A DNA stretch of 64,000 nucleotides from Dyella ginsengisoli LA-4 (lineage in GTDB: Bacteria; Pseudomonadota; Gammaproteobacteria; Xanthomonadales; Rhodanobacteraceae), in the NCBI RefSeq assembly GCF_000334915.1, contig NZ_AMSF01000033.1:1-64000 (forward strand). Reading direction: 5' to 3'. Every line of letters starts with the position of its first letter. Position 1 is the first letter of the stretch. This document shows, piece after piece, positions 9,545 through 18,234 of this stretch. Made by a program: the position numbers and the translations under genes. A model generated the notes under the pieces. That model saw nothing but the letters and a program-made list of their open reading frames with translations, searched no databases and had not been told where the DNA came from.

Positions 9545-10102
9545 ATGCCCGTCACCGTCCACGACCATTTCCTGCCCTACGTCGACCGCCTTCAGGCGCG
9601 CCCGGCCGACGCCGTCACCCTCGTGGTGATCCACTGCACCGAGCTGCCCGACCTGGCGATGGCCCGCGAGTACGGCGAGCGCGTGCTGCACGCCAGCGGC
9701 ACCGGCAACAGCGGCCACTACTACGTCGACCGCGACGGCCGCATCGAGCGCTACGTGCCCGGCACCCGCGTGGCGCACCACGTGCGCGGCTACAACCCGG
9801 CATCGATCGGCATCGAGCTGGTCAACACCGGGCGCTATCCGGACTGGTTCGACTCGCGCCACCAGGCGATGGACGAACCCTATCCGCCCGCGCAGATCGC
9901 GGCCCTCAAGGCGCTGCTGGCGCGGCTGCGCGACGAGTTTCCGGCGCTGCGGCAGATCGCCGGCCACGAGGATCTGGACATCGCCCGGGTGGCGGCCAGC
10001 GACGATCCCTCGCGGGAGGTGCCGCGCAAGCGCGACCCCGGTCCGCGGTTTCCGTGGGACGAGGTGCTGGCCGGCGCGGCGCTGGAGCGCATCCGCGCCT
10101 GA
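9545..10102 (+). CDS. AmpD-like N-acetylmuramoyl-L-alanine amidase (amidase_2 fold)
   Basis: The 185-residue product has the zinc-amidase pattern: VIHCTE near the start, GNSGHYYVDRDG, then the conserved GYNPASIGIELVN and GHEDLD containing the other zinc histidine. No signal peptide is seen, so a cytoplasmic role in cell-wall recycling like AmpD is the natural reading. The start is the ATG at 9545; the upstream open frame overlaps the divergent hydrolase gene. It is convergent with the flavin reductase gene, separated by five bases. Confidence 0.88.
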   Translation: MPVTVHDHFLPYVDRLQARPADAVTLVVIHCTELPDLAMAREYGERVLHASGTGNSGHYYVDRDGRIERYVPGTRVAHHVRGYNPASIGIELVNTGRYPDWFDSRHQAMDEPYPPAQIAALKALLARLRDEFPALRQIAGHEDLDIARVAASDDPSREVPRKRDPGPRFPWDEVLAGAALERIRA

Positions 10103-10107
10103 GCCCC

Positions 10108-10716
10108 CTACGGCGGGCGCTTCATCGGGAAGCGGTCCCGCGTGGTCGAGTACCACAGCCCGCCCATGCGCCCGACGAGGTCGAGCTTTTCGGGGTCGAC
10201 ATGACGCTCGTCGGCCATCACCGCATCGTCGATGTGGGCCAGCAGCACGCGCGCGAAGATCAGGAAGTGCCGCGGGCTCTCCGCCGGGTACGGCGTGATG
10301 CTCTCCACCTCGCACTCGAACGCCACCGGCGCCTGCACCAGCCGCGGCACGGCCACACGGGTGCCCGGCACCGTGGCGATGCCGAAACGTTCGATCTCGC
10401 TGACCTCGGGCGGCAGCGTGGCGGCGGTCTCGTTCATCACTGGCGCCAGCGCCGCATTGACCAGGTGGATCACCACCTGTCCGGTCTCGCGGGCATTGAC
10501 CAGGGTGTCCTTCGGCCGGCCACCCGGATGGAGTCCGACGTTAACCATCAGCGTCGGCGGCTGGTCGCAGATCACCTGGAAAAAACTGAAGGGCGCCAGA
10601 TTGGTGACCCCGGCGGAGGAGACACTGGCGACCCAGGCGATCGGTCGCGGCGTGACGGTGGCGGTGAGCCAGCGATAGGCCTCGTCGGCACTCATGCCGG
10701 CCAGATCCAGTTGCAT
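10108..10716 (-). CDS. Flavin reductase-like FMN-binding split-barrel protein
   Basis: The 202-residue protein has the flavin_reductase pattern: TVTPRPIAWVASVSSAG near the N terminus, NLAPFSFFQ and a PKDTLVNARET segment, and a conserved MNETAA helix. These proteins bind FMN and often reduce free flavin or act as oxygenase partners, but no oxygenase gene is adjacent. It stands alone between the amidase and the end of the flagellar cluster. Confidence 0.85.
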   Translation of the reverse strand: MQLDLAGMSADEAYRWLTATVTPRPIAWVASVSSAGVTNLAPFSFFQVICDQPPTLMVNVGLHPGGRPKDTLVNARETGQVVIHLVNAALAPVMNETAATLPPEVSEIERFGIATVPGTRVAVPRLVQAPVAFECEVESITPYPAESPRHFLIFARVLLAHIDDAVMADERHVDPEKLDLVGRMGGLWYSTTRDRFPMKRPP

Positions 10717-10897
10717 CGTCGGGGTGTCCTTCGCGGGGCGCTGGCGCGCAGTCTAGCGTCCGTGACCGGTATCGCCGCGCCGTTCCGGGCCGGATGGGAC
10801 ATCCCGCCACACGGCGAAAGCCCCCTTGCACGCGTCACTTTCGCCGTCCGGCCGGGACGGGCGGCCGTGCAGGCGAGCCGGAACGCGTGGCGCAGGA

Positions 10898-12130
10898 TCA
10901 GGCGAAAGCGTCGAGCAGGCCCACGGCACTGATCGTCGCCGGCGCGGCGCTCACCTCGCCGATGGCCGCGTCGGTCGAGTCACCGGCGCGACCCGGAGAG
11001 GATGACTGCCGGCCGCCATCGCCTCCGCCGGCCGACTGCTGGCCGACGTGCGCCTGCCCCAGCGAAAGGCCCTGCTGGGCAAGCAGCGTGTCCAGCTGCG
11101 GAAGGGTCTGCTGCAGTGCGTGCACGGTCGCCGGGTGCTGTGCGGCAAAGGTCACATCGACCTGTCCGTTGTGCTGAACATTCACTTTCACGTCCAGCGA
11201 GCCGAGCTCCTCGGGATGCAGCTTGATCCGCGCCTGCTTGATGTCCTGCCCACCGAGCCAGGCCACCTGCTGGCCGAGCTGCTGGGTGAAGTCGGCAGTG
11301 CCGACCTGGCTGGCAATGGCGAGCGCATGCGGTGCCGCTGCCAGCGGCGCGGGGGCGACCTGCGCGCCCGCCTGCATCAGGCCCGCCAGTGCATCGATGG
11401 TCGCCTTCTCGTCCTGTCGCGCCGCGGCCTTGGGCAGCCCGGAGGCGAACAGGTCGTTGAAGGAGGCCAGCCCCTGGATGGGCTGTCCGGCGCCATTCGC
11501 TGCCGGGCTGGCGTCGGACGAGGCCGTGCCGTCGGTGGTCGTGGCCACGGCCGGGTCGACGCTGCCTGAGGCGGACGCATCGGTGGCGGGCGAACCGCCG
11601 AGCGATGCCTTGAGAATGCTCGCCGCCATCACCTTGGCGGCGCCGCCGGTGACGGCCGAAGCATTGGCCGGCATGGCCTGCCCCAGCAACGCGAGCATGG
11701 CACCGGCCACCGAAGCGGCCCCGGTGGCCGACGCATCGTCGTCGGGTGCCGCCGTCTTGTCTGTCGATGCATCGGAGGCATCGACACCCTCGTCGGAGGC
11801 AACCTTGGACTTGATCCCGCCAGCCAGCGATGCGGTGGCCGCCGCGTTGCCCTGGGCGGACTCGTCCGCCGCCGGATCTTTGCCGCCGGTGGCCGTCGAC
11901 TGGCCGCCCGCATCCTTCGACGCCGACTTGCCGGCACCCGCATCGGTGCGGGTGGACGTCGCAGGCGCCGACCTGGCCTTATCCGCGCCGGACTGCTGCT
12001 GGCGCGCGGCGTCCAGGTGACTGTCGAAGACGCGGGCCGCGTCGCCGGAACCCGCACGGGACTCGCCGGCCGGGGCGACCGGGCTGGACGTGGCAACGGA
12101 AATCTTGGGAAGCGGTGCGGTGGCGGGCAT
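10898..12130 (-). CDS. fliK: Flagellar hook-length control protein FliK
   Basis: FliK is the secreted ruler that ends hook assembly by switching export specificity in FlhB. The 410-residue protein has a long Ala/Ser/Asp-rich low-complexity ruler region and a conserved C-terminal FliK domain with LHPEELGSLDVKVN and the QHPATVHALQQTLPQL helix. It is last in the fliE-to-fliK run on the minus strand. Unlike many Xanthomonadales clusters, fliL-R do not follow it; unrelated genes do. Confidence 0.93.
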   Translation of the reverse strand: MPATAPLPKISVATSSPVAPAGESRAGSGDAARVFDSHLDAARQQQSGADKARSAPATSTRTDAGAGKSASKDAGGQSTATGGKDPAADESAQGNAAATASLAGGIKSKVASDEGVDASDASTDKTAAPDDDASATGAASVAGAMLALLGQAMPANASAVTGGAAKVMAASILKASLGGSPATDASASGSVDPAVATTTDGTASSDASPAANGAGQPIQGLASFNDLFASGLPKAAARQDEKATIDALAGLMQAGAQVAPAPLAAAPHALAIASQVGTADFTQQLGQQVAWLGGQDIKQARIKLHPEELGSLDVKVNVQHNGQVDVTFAAQHPATVHALQQTLPQLDTLLAQQGLSLGQAHVGQQSAGGGDGGRQSSSPGRAGDSTDAAIGEVSAAPATISAVGLLDAFA

Positions 12131-12209
12131 GGTGACCTTGTCGGAAATTCGTCGCGGGCGACGTGTTACAGGCTGGGCAGCAAGGTTCGCGCCAACGGGC
12201 GCATGACGG

Positions 12210-12647
12210 TCAGCGCGCGAGCCCCGGCGGGCGCCGGTACTGCATGCGTTCGTCTACATCGGACTGTTCGCGCCGGTCCTCGGCCTTGCGCTCGGCCTCG
12301 CGGTAGCGGCTGACCACGCTGTCCAGCGCCTTCTCCCGGGCATGCGCCTCGCGCCAGTGGCCGCGCGCATGCTCCAGGTGACGCTGCTGGCGCTGCACTT
12401 CGGCCACCTGCTGGGCGATCGCCTGGTCGATGCGGTCGATGAACTGCTGCAGGTTGAGCAACGCCTGCACGCTGGTGCCGTTGGCCTGGGCCGAAGCGTA
12501 GTCGTGCCGGTAGCGCTTGAGCTCCTCCAGCTGGTGTTCGGCACGGGCCAGCTTCTGCTGCTGCTCGGCCAGCCGCTGCATGGCCTCGTCGCGACGGTCG
12601 TGCGCCAGGTCCACCGCCGGCTGCAGGCGGTCGGCACGCGACCTCAT
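12210..12647 (-). CDS. fliJ: Flagellar export chaperone FliJ
   Basis: FliJ is the coiled-coil stalk that links the FliI ATPase ring to FlhA and escorts export chaperones. The 145-residue product is almost wholly alpha-helical and charged, with heptad-like runs such as [19 protein letters not shown], matching the family size and composition. Its ATG overlaps the fliI stop as ATGA. Sequence conservation in FliJ is low, so context carries much of the assignment. Confidence 0.9.
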   Translation of the reverse strand: MRSRADRLQPAVDLAHDRRDEAMQRLAEQQQKLARAEHQLEELKRYRHDYASAQANGTSVQALLNLQQFIDRIDQAIAQQVAEVQRQQRHLEHARGHWREAHAREKALDSVVSRYREAERKAEDRREQSDVDERMQYRRPPGLAR

Positions 12648-14008
12648 GCTTCACCCTCGCCGGTCAGCGCGCACAGCGCCTCGATGCCCTGGACAAGGGT
12701 CACCGGCTCGTCGACCTCCTGCTGCAGGAACGCGCGCAGCCGCGGCCACATCGCGATGGCATGGTCGACCTGCGGATCGGAACCCTTCTGGTAGGCACCC
12801 ACCGCAATCAGGTCGCGCTGCTGGCGGTAGGCCGAATAGATCTGGCGGAAGCGCTGCGCCGAGCGCAGGTGCTCGCGGCGGACCACCGCCGGCATCACGC
12901 GGCTGATCGACGCCTCGATGTCGATCGCCGGGTAGTGACCGGCCTCGGCGAGGTCGCGCGAGAGCACGATGTGGCCGTCGAGGATCGCGCGGGCGGAATC
13001 GGCGATCGGGTCGTGGCGGTAGTCGTCGCCCTCGGTGAGCACGGTGTAGAAGGCGGTGATCGAACCGCGGCCCTCGGCATCGTTGCCGGCACGTTCGACC
13101 AGCGCCGGCAGCATCGCGAACACCGACGGCGGATAACCCTTGGTCGCCGGCGGCTCGCCGATCGCCAGCGCGATCTCGCGCTGCGCCTGGGCGTAGCGGG
13201 TCAGCGAATCCATCAGCAGCAGCACGCGCAGGCCGCGGTCGCGGAACCATTCGGCGATCGCGGTGGCGTACTGCGCGCCGCGCAGGCGCTTGAGCGGCGG
13301 TGCGTCGGCCGGCGCGGCGACGATCACCGCGCGGCGACGCCCCTCCACGCCCAGCGTGTGGTCGACGAATTCCTTCACCTCGCGGCCGCGCTCGCCGATC
13401 AGCCCGACCACCACCACATCGGCATCGGTGTACTTGGTCATCATGCCGAGCAGCGTCGACTTGCCGACGCCGGAGCCGGCGAACAGACCCAGCCGCTGGC
13501 CGCGGCCGACGGTGAGCAGCGCGTTGATCGCACGCACGCCGGTATCCAGGCGGGTGTCGATCGGCTTGCGCTCCATCGGGTTGATCGGCTCGGCCTTGAG
13601 CGAGGCCTGCTCGTCGGTGTCCAGCGGCCCCATGCCGTCCAGCGGCAGGCCGTCGGCGCCGACCACACGGCCGAGCAGGCCCTGTCCCACCGGCAGACCA
13701 CCGGCATGTGCGCAGGGACGAACCCGCGCGTTCGGCAGCACGCCGTGCATCTCGCCCACCGGCATCAGCAGCAGCCGTTCGTCGGCGAAGCCCACCACCT
13801 CGGTGTCGAGCTGGTCGCCGTCGGCCGAATCCACCAGACAACGCGAACCGAGCGCCGCTTCGCAGCCCTCCGCCTCGAGCGTCAGGCCGACCACGCGGCG
13901 CAGCCGGCCTTCCACGGTCAGGGTGTGCGCCAGCTCGGCGCGGCGGGCGCGGCGGGCGAGCCGTTCGCGCCAGTGTTCGCCGCGCCGGGCCAGCAGATCC
14001 GCGCTCAC
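12644..14008 (-). CDS. fliI: Flagellum-specific ATP synthase FliI
   Basis: FliI is the F1-beta-like ATPase of the flagellar type III export apparatus. The 454-residue product has Walker [13 protein letters not shown], Walker [19 protein letters not shown] and the FliI/YscN signature [15 protein letters not shown]. Translation starts at a GTG (14008) that overlaps the stop of a small upstream ORF as GTGA, so its translation depends on that ORF being read. The fliJ start overlaps its own stop. Confidence 0.97.
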   Translation of the reverse strand: MSADLLARRGEHWRERLARRARRAELAHTLTVEGRLRRVVGLTLEAEGCEAALGSRCLVDSADGDQLDTEVVGFADERLLLMPVGEMHGVLPNARVRPCAHAGGLPVGQGLLGRVVGADGLPLDGMGPLDTDEQASLKAEPINPMERKPIDTRLDTGVRAINALLTVGRGQRLGLFAGSGVGKSTLLGMMTKYTDADVVVVGLIGERGREVKEFVDHTLGVEGRRRAVIVAAPADAPPLKRLRGAQYATAIAEWFRDRGLRVLLLMDSLTRYAQAQREIALAIGEPPATKGYPPSVFAMLPALVERAGNDAEGRGSITAFYTVLTEGDDYRHDPIADSARAILDGHIVLSRDLAEAGHYPAIDIEASISRVMPAVVRREHLRSAQRFRQIYSAYRQQRDLIAVGAYQKGSDPQVDHAIAMWPRLRAFLQQEVDEPVTLVQGIEALCALTGEGEA

Positions 14009-14439
14009 CGCGAACTCCCGTCACGAAGTGGCCGACGACGGGCCTGGACCGAAGGGAAATCGCGCCGCAGGTGGGCACCCGTGGGACGGGGGGATCGCTT
14101 GGGCCAACCAGCCATGCCGTCGGGGGAGGTAGACGGGGCGGTCGGCTTCACGGGGGCCCACCAGCGGCGCGAAACGGAGAGGCCGCGGCAGCAACGCCGC
14201 CACAGCCTGCGAAGCAGGATCAGACGCAGGAAAACCGTCACCCGGCCAGTCTCCTGCGGGTAGCCGGAGCGGGCATCGCGACGGGCGATGCGGGCAGCCA
14301 GGCGGGGATCGCCGGGCAGGTCGGCCAGCGCCACCCAGCCGGCCTGCGGCTGCGCGGCGCCGTACATCGCGCGATGTCTCGGGGTGGCCGGATGGGCGGC
14401 CATCGAGACGACCGTGCCAGCGTGCGCGGGACGGCTCAT
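14005..14439 (-). CDS. Unknown Arg-rich ORF embedded between fliH and fliI
   Basis: This 144-residue ORF fits exactly between fliH and fliI. Its ATG overlaps the fliH stop as ATGA and its own TGA overlaps the fliI GTG as GTGA, an arrangement very unlikely to arise by chance. The first half reads like normal coding sequence with high GC at third positions. The second half is rich in Arg, Trp and Pro and has more relaxed codon use. I recognise no domain; the order fliH-fliI is normally uninterrupted. It may encode a lineage-specific protein or mainly serve to carry ribosomes to fliI. Confidence 0.6.
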   Translation of the reverse strand: MSRPAHAGTVVSMAAHPATPRHRAMYGAAQPQAGWVALADLPGDPRLAARIARRDARSGYPQETGRVTVFLRLILLRRLWRRCCRGLSVSRRWWAPVKPTAPSTSPDGMAGWPKRSPRPTGAHLRRDFPSVQARRRPLRDGSSR

Positions 14440-15077
14440 GCCGTCACCTCGTCGCCGCCATCGTCGTCCGAGTCGATGCCCAGCACCGCGTCGACGATGG
14501 CGGCCAGGCGCGTGTCGACGCGGGCATCCAGTCGCGAGCGCTCGCTCTCGAGCGCGCAGTCGCCCCGCGACAGCGCCGGATCGGGCAGCAGTTGCCAATG
14601 CTCCTCGGCCACCTGGTGCTCACGCAGCACCGCCAGGTCGTCCGGATGCACGCGCACGCGCACCTCACGGGCCGCGGACGGCAGCGCCCGCGCGGCCTGC
14701 TGCACGGCCTGCACGATCAGTGCCGGCGAGGTGGCCAATTCGTGCGCGATCACCCGACGGGCGATCACCGTGGCCAGTCGCGCCAGCTCCTGCTCGGTTG
14801 CCTCGTCGAGCGCTTCCAGCGGACGCGCAGCGGCATCCAGCAGCATCTCGAACTGCCGCACCATGGCTTCCCGTTCGCGCTTCGCGTCGGCCAGGCCCTC
14901 GGCACGACCGGCGGCATAGCCTTCTTCGCGCGCCTGGCGTTCGAGCGCTTCCAGTTCGGCGACGGTCGGCGGACCGCCTTCCTCCGACACGGCCTCGACG
15001 GCCAGGCGATCCACGACCGGCGGCAGCTCCCAGCGCTGGAACCCGCCGACCGCGTCGCGGATGATCTGAGCGGCCAT
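14436..15077 (-). CDS. fliH: Flagellar assembly protein FliH
   Basis: FliH is the regulator and peripheral stalk of the FliI export ATPase, tethering it to FliN. The 213-residue product has a conserved N-terminal region, a helical glycine-repeat segment (EEGYAAGRAEGLADAKRE, with the GxxxG spacing typical of FliH) and the C-terminal FliH/HrpE domain ending in an acidic tail. Its start overlaps the fliG stop by one base. Confidence 0.93.
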   Translation of the reverse strand: MAAQIIRDAVGGFQRWELPPVVDRLAVEAVSEEGGPPTVAELEALERQAREEGYAAGRAEGLADAKREREAMVRQFEMLLDAAARPLEALDEATEQELARLATVIARRVIAHELATSPALIVQAVQQAARALPSAAREVRVRVHPDDLAVLREHQVAEEHWQLLPDPALSRGDCALESERSRLDARVDTRLAAIVDAVLGIDSDDDGGDEVTA

Positions 15078-16081
15078 CAGACGAAGTCATCCCCGCCGGC
15101 GGACAGCGTGAGCTGACCGGCATCGGCCAGGCGACGGGCGATCATCAGCACTTCCTTCTGCGCCGCGTCGACTTCGCTCACGCGCACCGGACCGGACACT
15201 TCCAGGTCGTCGCGCAGCATGTCGGCGGCACGCTTGGACATGTTCGCGAAAATCTTCTCGCGGATGGCCGGCTCGGCGCCCTTCAACGCCACAGTCAGGC
15301 GCGCCGAAGGCACTTCGCGCAGCAGCGTCTGCATGCTGCGGTCGTCCAGCTCGGCGAGGTCGTCGAAGACGAACATCAGCTCCTCGATCTTGCCGCCCAG
15401 GCCGGCATCCTGCGTGCGGATCGCCGACATCAGTTCGGCCTCGCGACTGGACTCCATCGAGTTGAGGATGTCCGCGGCCGCCTTCAGGCCACCCACGCTG
15501 GCCGACTTGAGCTTGTTGGAGCTGCCGGAGAACTGACGCTCCATGATCTCGTCCAGCTCGTTCAGCGCATGCGGCTGCACGCCGTCGAGCGTGGCGATGC
15601 GCATGATCGCGTCCGAGCGCGTGCGCGGCGGCAGGTAGCCGAGCACCTCGGCGGCCTGGTCCGGCTCCAGGTGGGCCAGCACCAGCGCGATGATCTGCGG
15701 ATGCTCCAGGTTGATCAGTTCGGCGATCGCCCGGCTCTCCATCCACTTGAGCGACTCCAGGCCCTTGCTGGAGCGGCCGAGCAGGATGCGATCGATCAGG
15801 CCGCCGGCCTTGCTCTCGCCCAGGGCGTTGGTGAGGATCTTGCGGATGTAGTCCTCGGTGCCGACGCCCAGCGCGGTCTGGTGCCCGACATCCTCGTTGA
15901 GCCGGTTGAGTACGCCCTCGACTTCGTTGCGGCTGACGCTGGTGAGTCCGGCCATCGCCGAACCGACCGCCTGCACGTCGCGCGCGGACAGGTGCTTGAG
16001 CACCTCCGCGGCATCCTGCTCGCCCAGCGTGAGCAGCAGGATCGCGGCCTGGCGGGCGCCGTCGGAAACCTGCTCAGCCAT
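15077..16081 (-). CDS. fliG: Flagellar motor switch protein FliG
   Basis: FliG forms the torque-generating part of the C-ring and binds FliF, FliM and the stator. The 334-residue protein is of normal length and shows the FliG_N, middle (LAHLEPDQAAEVLGYLP, with the EHPQ-like motif LEHPQIIALVL) and C-terminal charged torque helix (DDRSMQTLLREV) domains. It overlaps fliF by eight bases. Confidence 0.97.
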   Translation of the reverse strand: MAEQVSDGARQAAILLLTLGEQDAAEVLKHLSARDVQAVGSAMAGLTSVSRNEVEGVLNRLNEDVGHQTALGVGTEDYIRKILTNALGESKAGGLIDRILLGRSSKGLESLKWMESRAIAELINLEHPQIIALVLAHLEPDQAAEVLGYLPPRTRSDAIMRIATLDGVQPHALNELDEIMERQFSGSSNKLKSASVGGLKAAADILNSMESSREAELMSAIRTQDAGLGGKIEELMFVFDDLAELDDRSMQTLLREVPSARLTVALKGAEPAIREKIFANMSKRAADMLRDDLEVSGPVRVSEVDAAQKEVLMIARRLADAGQLTLSAGGDDFV

Positions 16082-17768
16082 TGTCGCCCACCCAGTTGCG
16101 GACGACCTGCGCCACCTGCTTGGGGTTCTCGCTCACCATGCGCTTGGCCATGTTGATCTTCTGCTCGTAGGCAATCGCCTGCCCGATGCGGGCCGGTTCA
16201 TCCTCCGGAATATCGGCGACCTGCACGGAAACTTTCGGCATCGGCGAGGGCAATGCGTTGGCTTCTTCGACCGGGCGGGCGGGCCCACGGCTCAGGCCCT
16301 TGAGCAGCGGCCGCAGCAGCCCGAAAGCCACCAGCAGCGCGACCAGGATGCCGCCGCCCTGCTTGATCAGGTCGAGCATGCCCGGGCGCTGCCAGAACGA
16401 CATCGTCGGCTCGCTGGTGTCGTCGGCGGCAGGGTCGCGATGGAATGCCTGGTTGACCACGCTGACCGTATCGCCACGGGCGGCATTGAAGCCGACCGCG
16501 TTCTTGGCCAGATCGGTCAGATGGGTCAGCTCCTGCGGCGTGAAAGGCTCGCTCTTGGCGTCCTTGCCGGTTCCAACGGTCTTGTTGTCGACCACCACCG
16601 CCACGCTCAGGCGCGCCAGGCGGCCGGCCGGATCGGTGACGTGGCTGATGGTGCGGTCCAGCTCGAAGTTGCGGGTCGCGCTGGAGGAGCTCTCGGTCGG
16701 CGTGGATGCGGTCGAACTGGTCGCGGCCGCACCGTTCGCACGCGCCTGCGGATTGGCCGCGGTGGGCTGCGCAGGGGTGTTCGGCGGCTGGTTGCTGAGC
16801 GCGCCCGGCACGCCGTTGTTCGCGCCCGCGTCAGTGCGCTGCTCGCTGCTGGTCTGCTCGCTGCGCAGCGCGGGATGATCGTGGTCGTAGGTTTCCGACG
16901 CCTTCTCGGTCTGGCTGAAGTCGAGATCGACGTAGACCTGCGCGCGCACCTTGCCGGGACCGACCAGCGGCGTCAGCAGCTCCTCGATGCGCTCGGCGTA
17001 GGTGTTCTCGATGCGGGTGGCCAGGCGCAGCCGAGTATCGCCCACCGACGCGGCGCTGTCCGGGGCGTCGCCGGTGAGCAGCTGCCCCTGCTGGTCGACC
17101 ACGGACACCTGCTTGGGATCGAGATCGGGCACGCTGGAGGAGACCAGGTGCACGATCGCCGCCACCTGGCTGGCGTCGAGCTGGCGGCCCGGGAACAACG
17201 ACACCAGCACCGAGGCGCTGGCCTGGTGGTTGTCGCGGATGAACGCCGACGGCTTGGGCAGCGCCAGGTGCACGCGCGCCGAGCGCACCGACTGCAGGTT
17301 GGCAATGGTGTTGCCCAGGTCGGTCTCCAGCATCTGCTGGTAGCGCGTGCGCTCGGCCAGGTCGCTCATGCCGAACGGCGAATCGGCGCCCGGGACGGTA
17401 GTGGCATTGGTGCTGCCCTGCGGCAGGCCCTGCCCGGCAAGGCGCAGGCGGATCGACGCCAGCTGCGACTGCGGAGCCATGATCGAAGCCCCGTCGGCGC
17501 TCAGCGTGTAGGGCGTATTGGTGGACTGCAGCGCCTGGGTGATCGCGGCGGCGTCCTTCTGGTCCAGCCCGGCGTACAGCAGGCCGTAGTTGGGCGAGCG
17601 CGACCACAGCACCACGGCCACGCCCATCGCCACGGCCAGCGCCACGCCGACCAGCAGCATCAGTTGGCGCGACGCCGGGCTGCGCGCGATGTCGCGCAGG
17701 TCCAGGCGCGCGGCGGGGCGATCGCCGTCGACCTTCGGTTCCGTGGGGGTCATGCCGCCGTCTGCCAT
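16074..17768 (-). CDS. fliF: Flagellar M-ring protein FliF
   Basis: FliF builds the MS-ring in the inner membrane, the base on which rotor and export gate assemble. The 564-residue product has an N-terminal transmembrane helix (LMLLVGVALAVAMGVAVVLW), the YscJ/FliF ring-building domains (NYGLLYAGLDQKDAAAI and ARVHLALP), a Pro/Ala/Ser-rich linker, a second transmembrane helix near residue 455 and a C-terminal FliG-binding tail. Its start lies 45 bases after fliE. Confidence 0.97.
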   Translation of the reverse strand: MADGGMTPTEPKVDGDRPAARLDLRDIARSPASRQLMLLVGVALAVAMGVAVVLWSRSPNYGLLYAGLDQKDAAAITQALQSTNTPYTLSADGASIMAPQSQLASIRLRLAGQGLPQGSTNATTVPGADSPFGMSDLAERTRYQQMLETDLGNTIANLQSVRSARVHLALPKPSAFIRDNHQASASVLVSLFPGRQLDASQVAAIVHLVSSSVPDLDPKQVSVVDQQGQLLTGDAPDSAASVGDTRLRLATRIENTYAERIEELLTPLVGPGKVRAQVYVDLDFSQTEKASETYDHDHPALRSEQTSSEQRTDAGANNGVPGALSNQPPNTPAQPTAANPQARANGAAATSSTASTPTESSSSATRNFELDRTISHVTDPAGRLARLSVAVVVDNKTVGTGKDAKSEPFTPQELTHLTDLAKNAVGFNAARGDTVSVVNQAFHRDPAADDTSEPTMSFWQRPGMLDLIKQGGGILVALLVAFGLLRPLLKGLSRGPARPVEEANALPSPMPKVSVQVADIPEDEPARIGQAIAYEQKINMAKRMVSENPKQVAQVVRNWVGDNG

Positions 17769-17812
17769 GGGGGGTGCTCGCTATCGGGGGTGCGGGGTGG
17801 GGAGAGCCGCGC

Positions 17813-18160
17813 TCAGACCGGCATGTTCATGATGTCTTTGTAGGCGTCGACCAGTTTGTTGCGGACCTGGGTCATCGCGTTGAGCGAGAGGTCGGCCTTC
17901 TGGATCGCCACCATCGTGCGGGCGAGGTCGGCGCCCTTGTCGCCACGCTCGAACGCCGCCGCCATGCGGCCGGCCTCGGCCTGGCTGTCGCCGACCGCGG
18001 CGATCGACTGCCGCAGCACCGCGCCAAAGCCGCCACCGGGGATCGCCGCCGGCGACGTCGCCGGCATCGCGGTGGAGGAAAACGCCACCTCCGGCGAACG
18101 CACCTGCGTGGACATCTGGCGCATCTGGGAAAGCAGGTTGTTGACGTCGATCGTGCTCAT
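17813..18160 (-). CDS. fliE: Flagellar hook-basal body complex protein FliE
   Basis: FliE connects the MS-ring to the proximal rod and is the first axial protein exported. The 115-residue product starts at ATG 18160 (MSTIDVNNLLSQMRQM) and ends with the conserved tail VRNKLVDAYKDIMNMPV. The open frame continues upstream but that part is not FliE. It is the first gene of the fliE-F-G-H-I-J-K run and has a sigma-54 type promoter 40 bases upstream. Confidence 0.95.
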   Translation of the reverse strand: MSTIDVNNLLSQMRQMSTQVRSPEVAFSSTAMPATSPAAIPGGGFGAVLRQSIAAVGDSQAEAGRMAAAFERGDKGADLARTMVAIQKADLSLNAMTQVRNKLVDAYKDIMNMPV

Positions 18161-18199
18161 GACGGATTTCCAACGCGTGACGGGTTCCAGTGCCGGTGT

Positions 18200-18215
18200 T
18201 GCACGATGCGTGCCA
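18200..18215 (-). promoter_or_regulatory. Sigma-54 promoter of the fliE operon
   Basis: On the minus strand the bases read TGGCACGCATCGTGCA, matching the -24/-12 consensus TGGCACG-N4-TTGCW with one change in the -12 element and correct 10-base GG-to-GC spacing. The predicted start is about 28 bases before the fliE ATG. FleQ, encoded just upstream, is the expected activator. Confidence 0.8.
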
Positions 18216-18234
18216 TCCAGGCGTGGTGCTTGCG

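Noticed and set aside
8960-10315. N-terminal extension of the rlmKL frame up to base 10315
   Set aside because: It lies over the alpha/beta hydrolase and the amidase genes in other frames, has no stop by GC bias only, and the conserved RlmKL start is at 8959.
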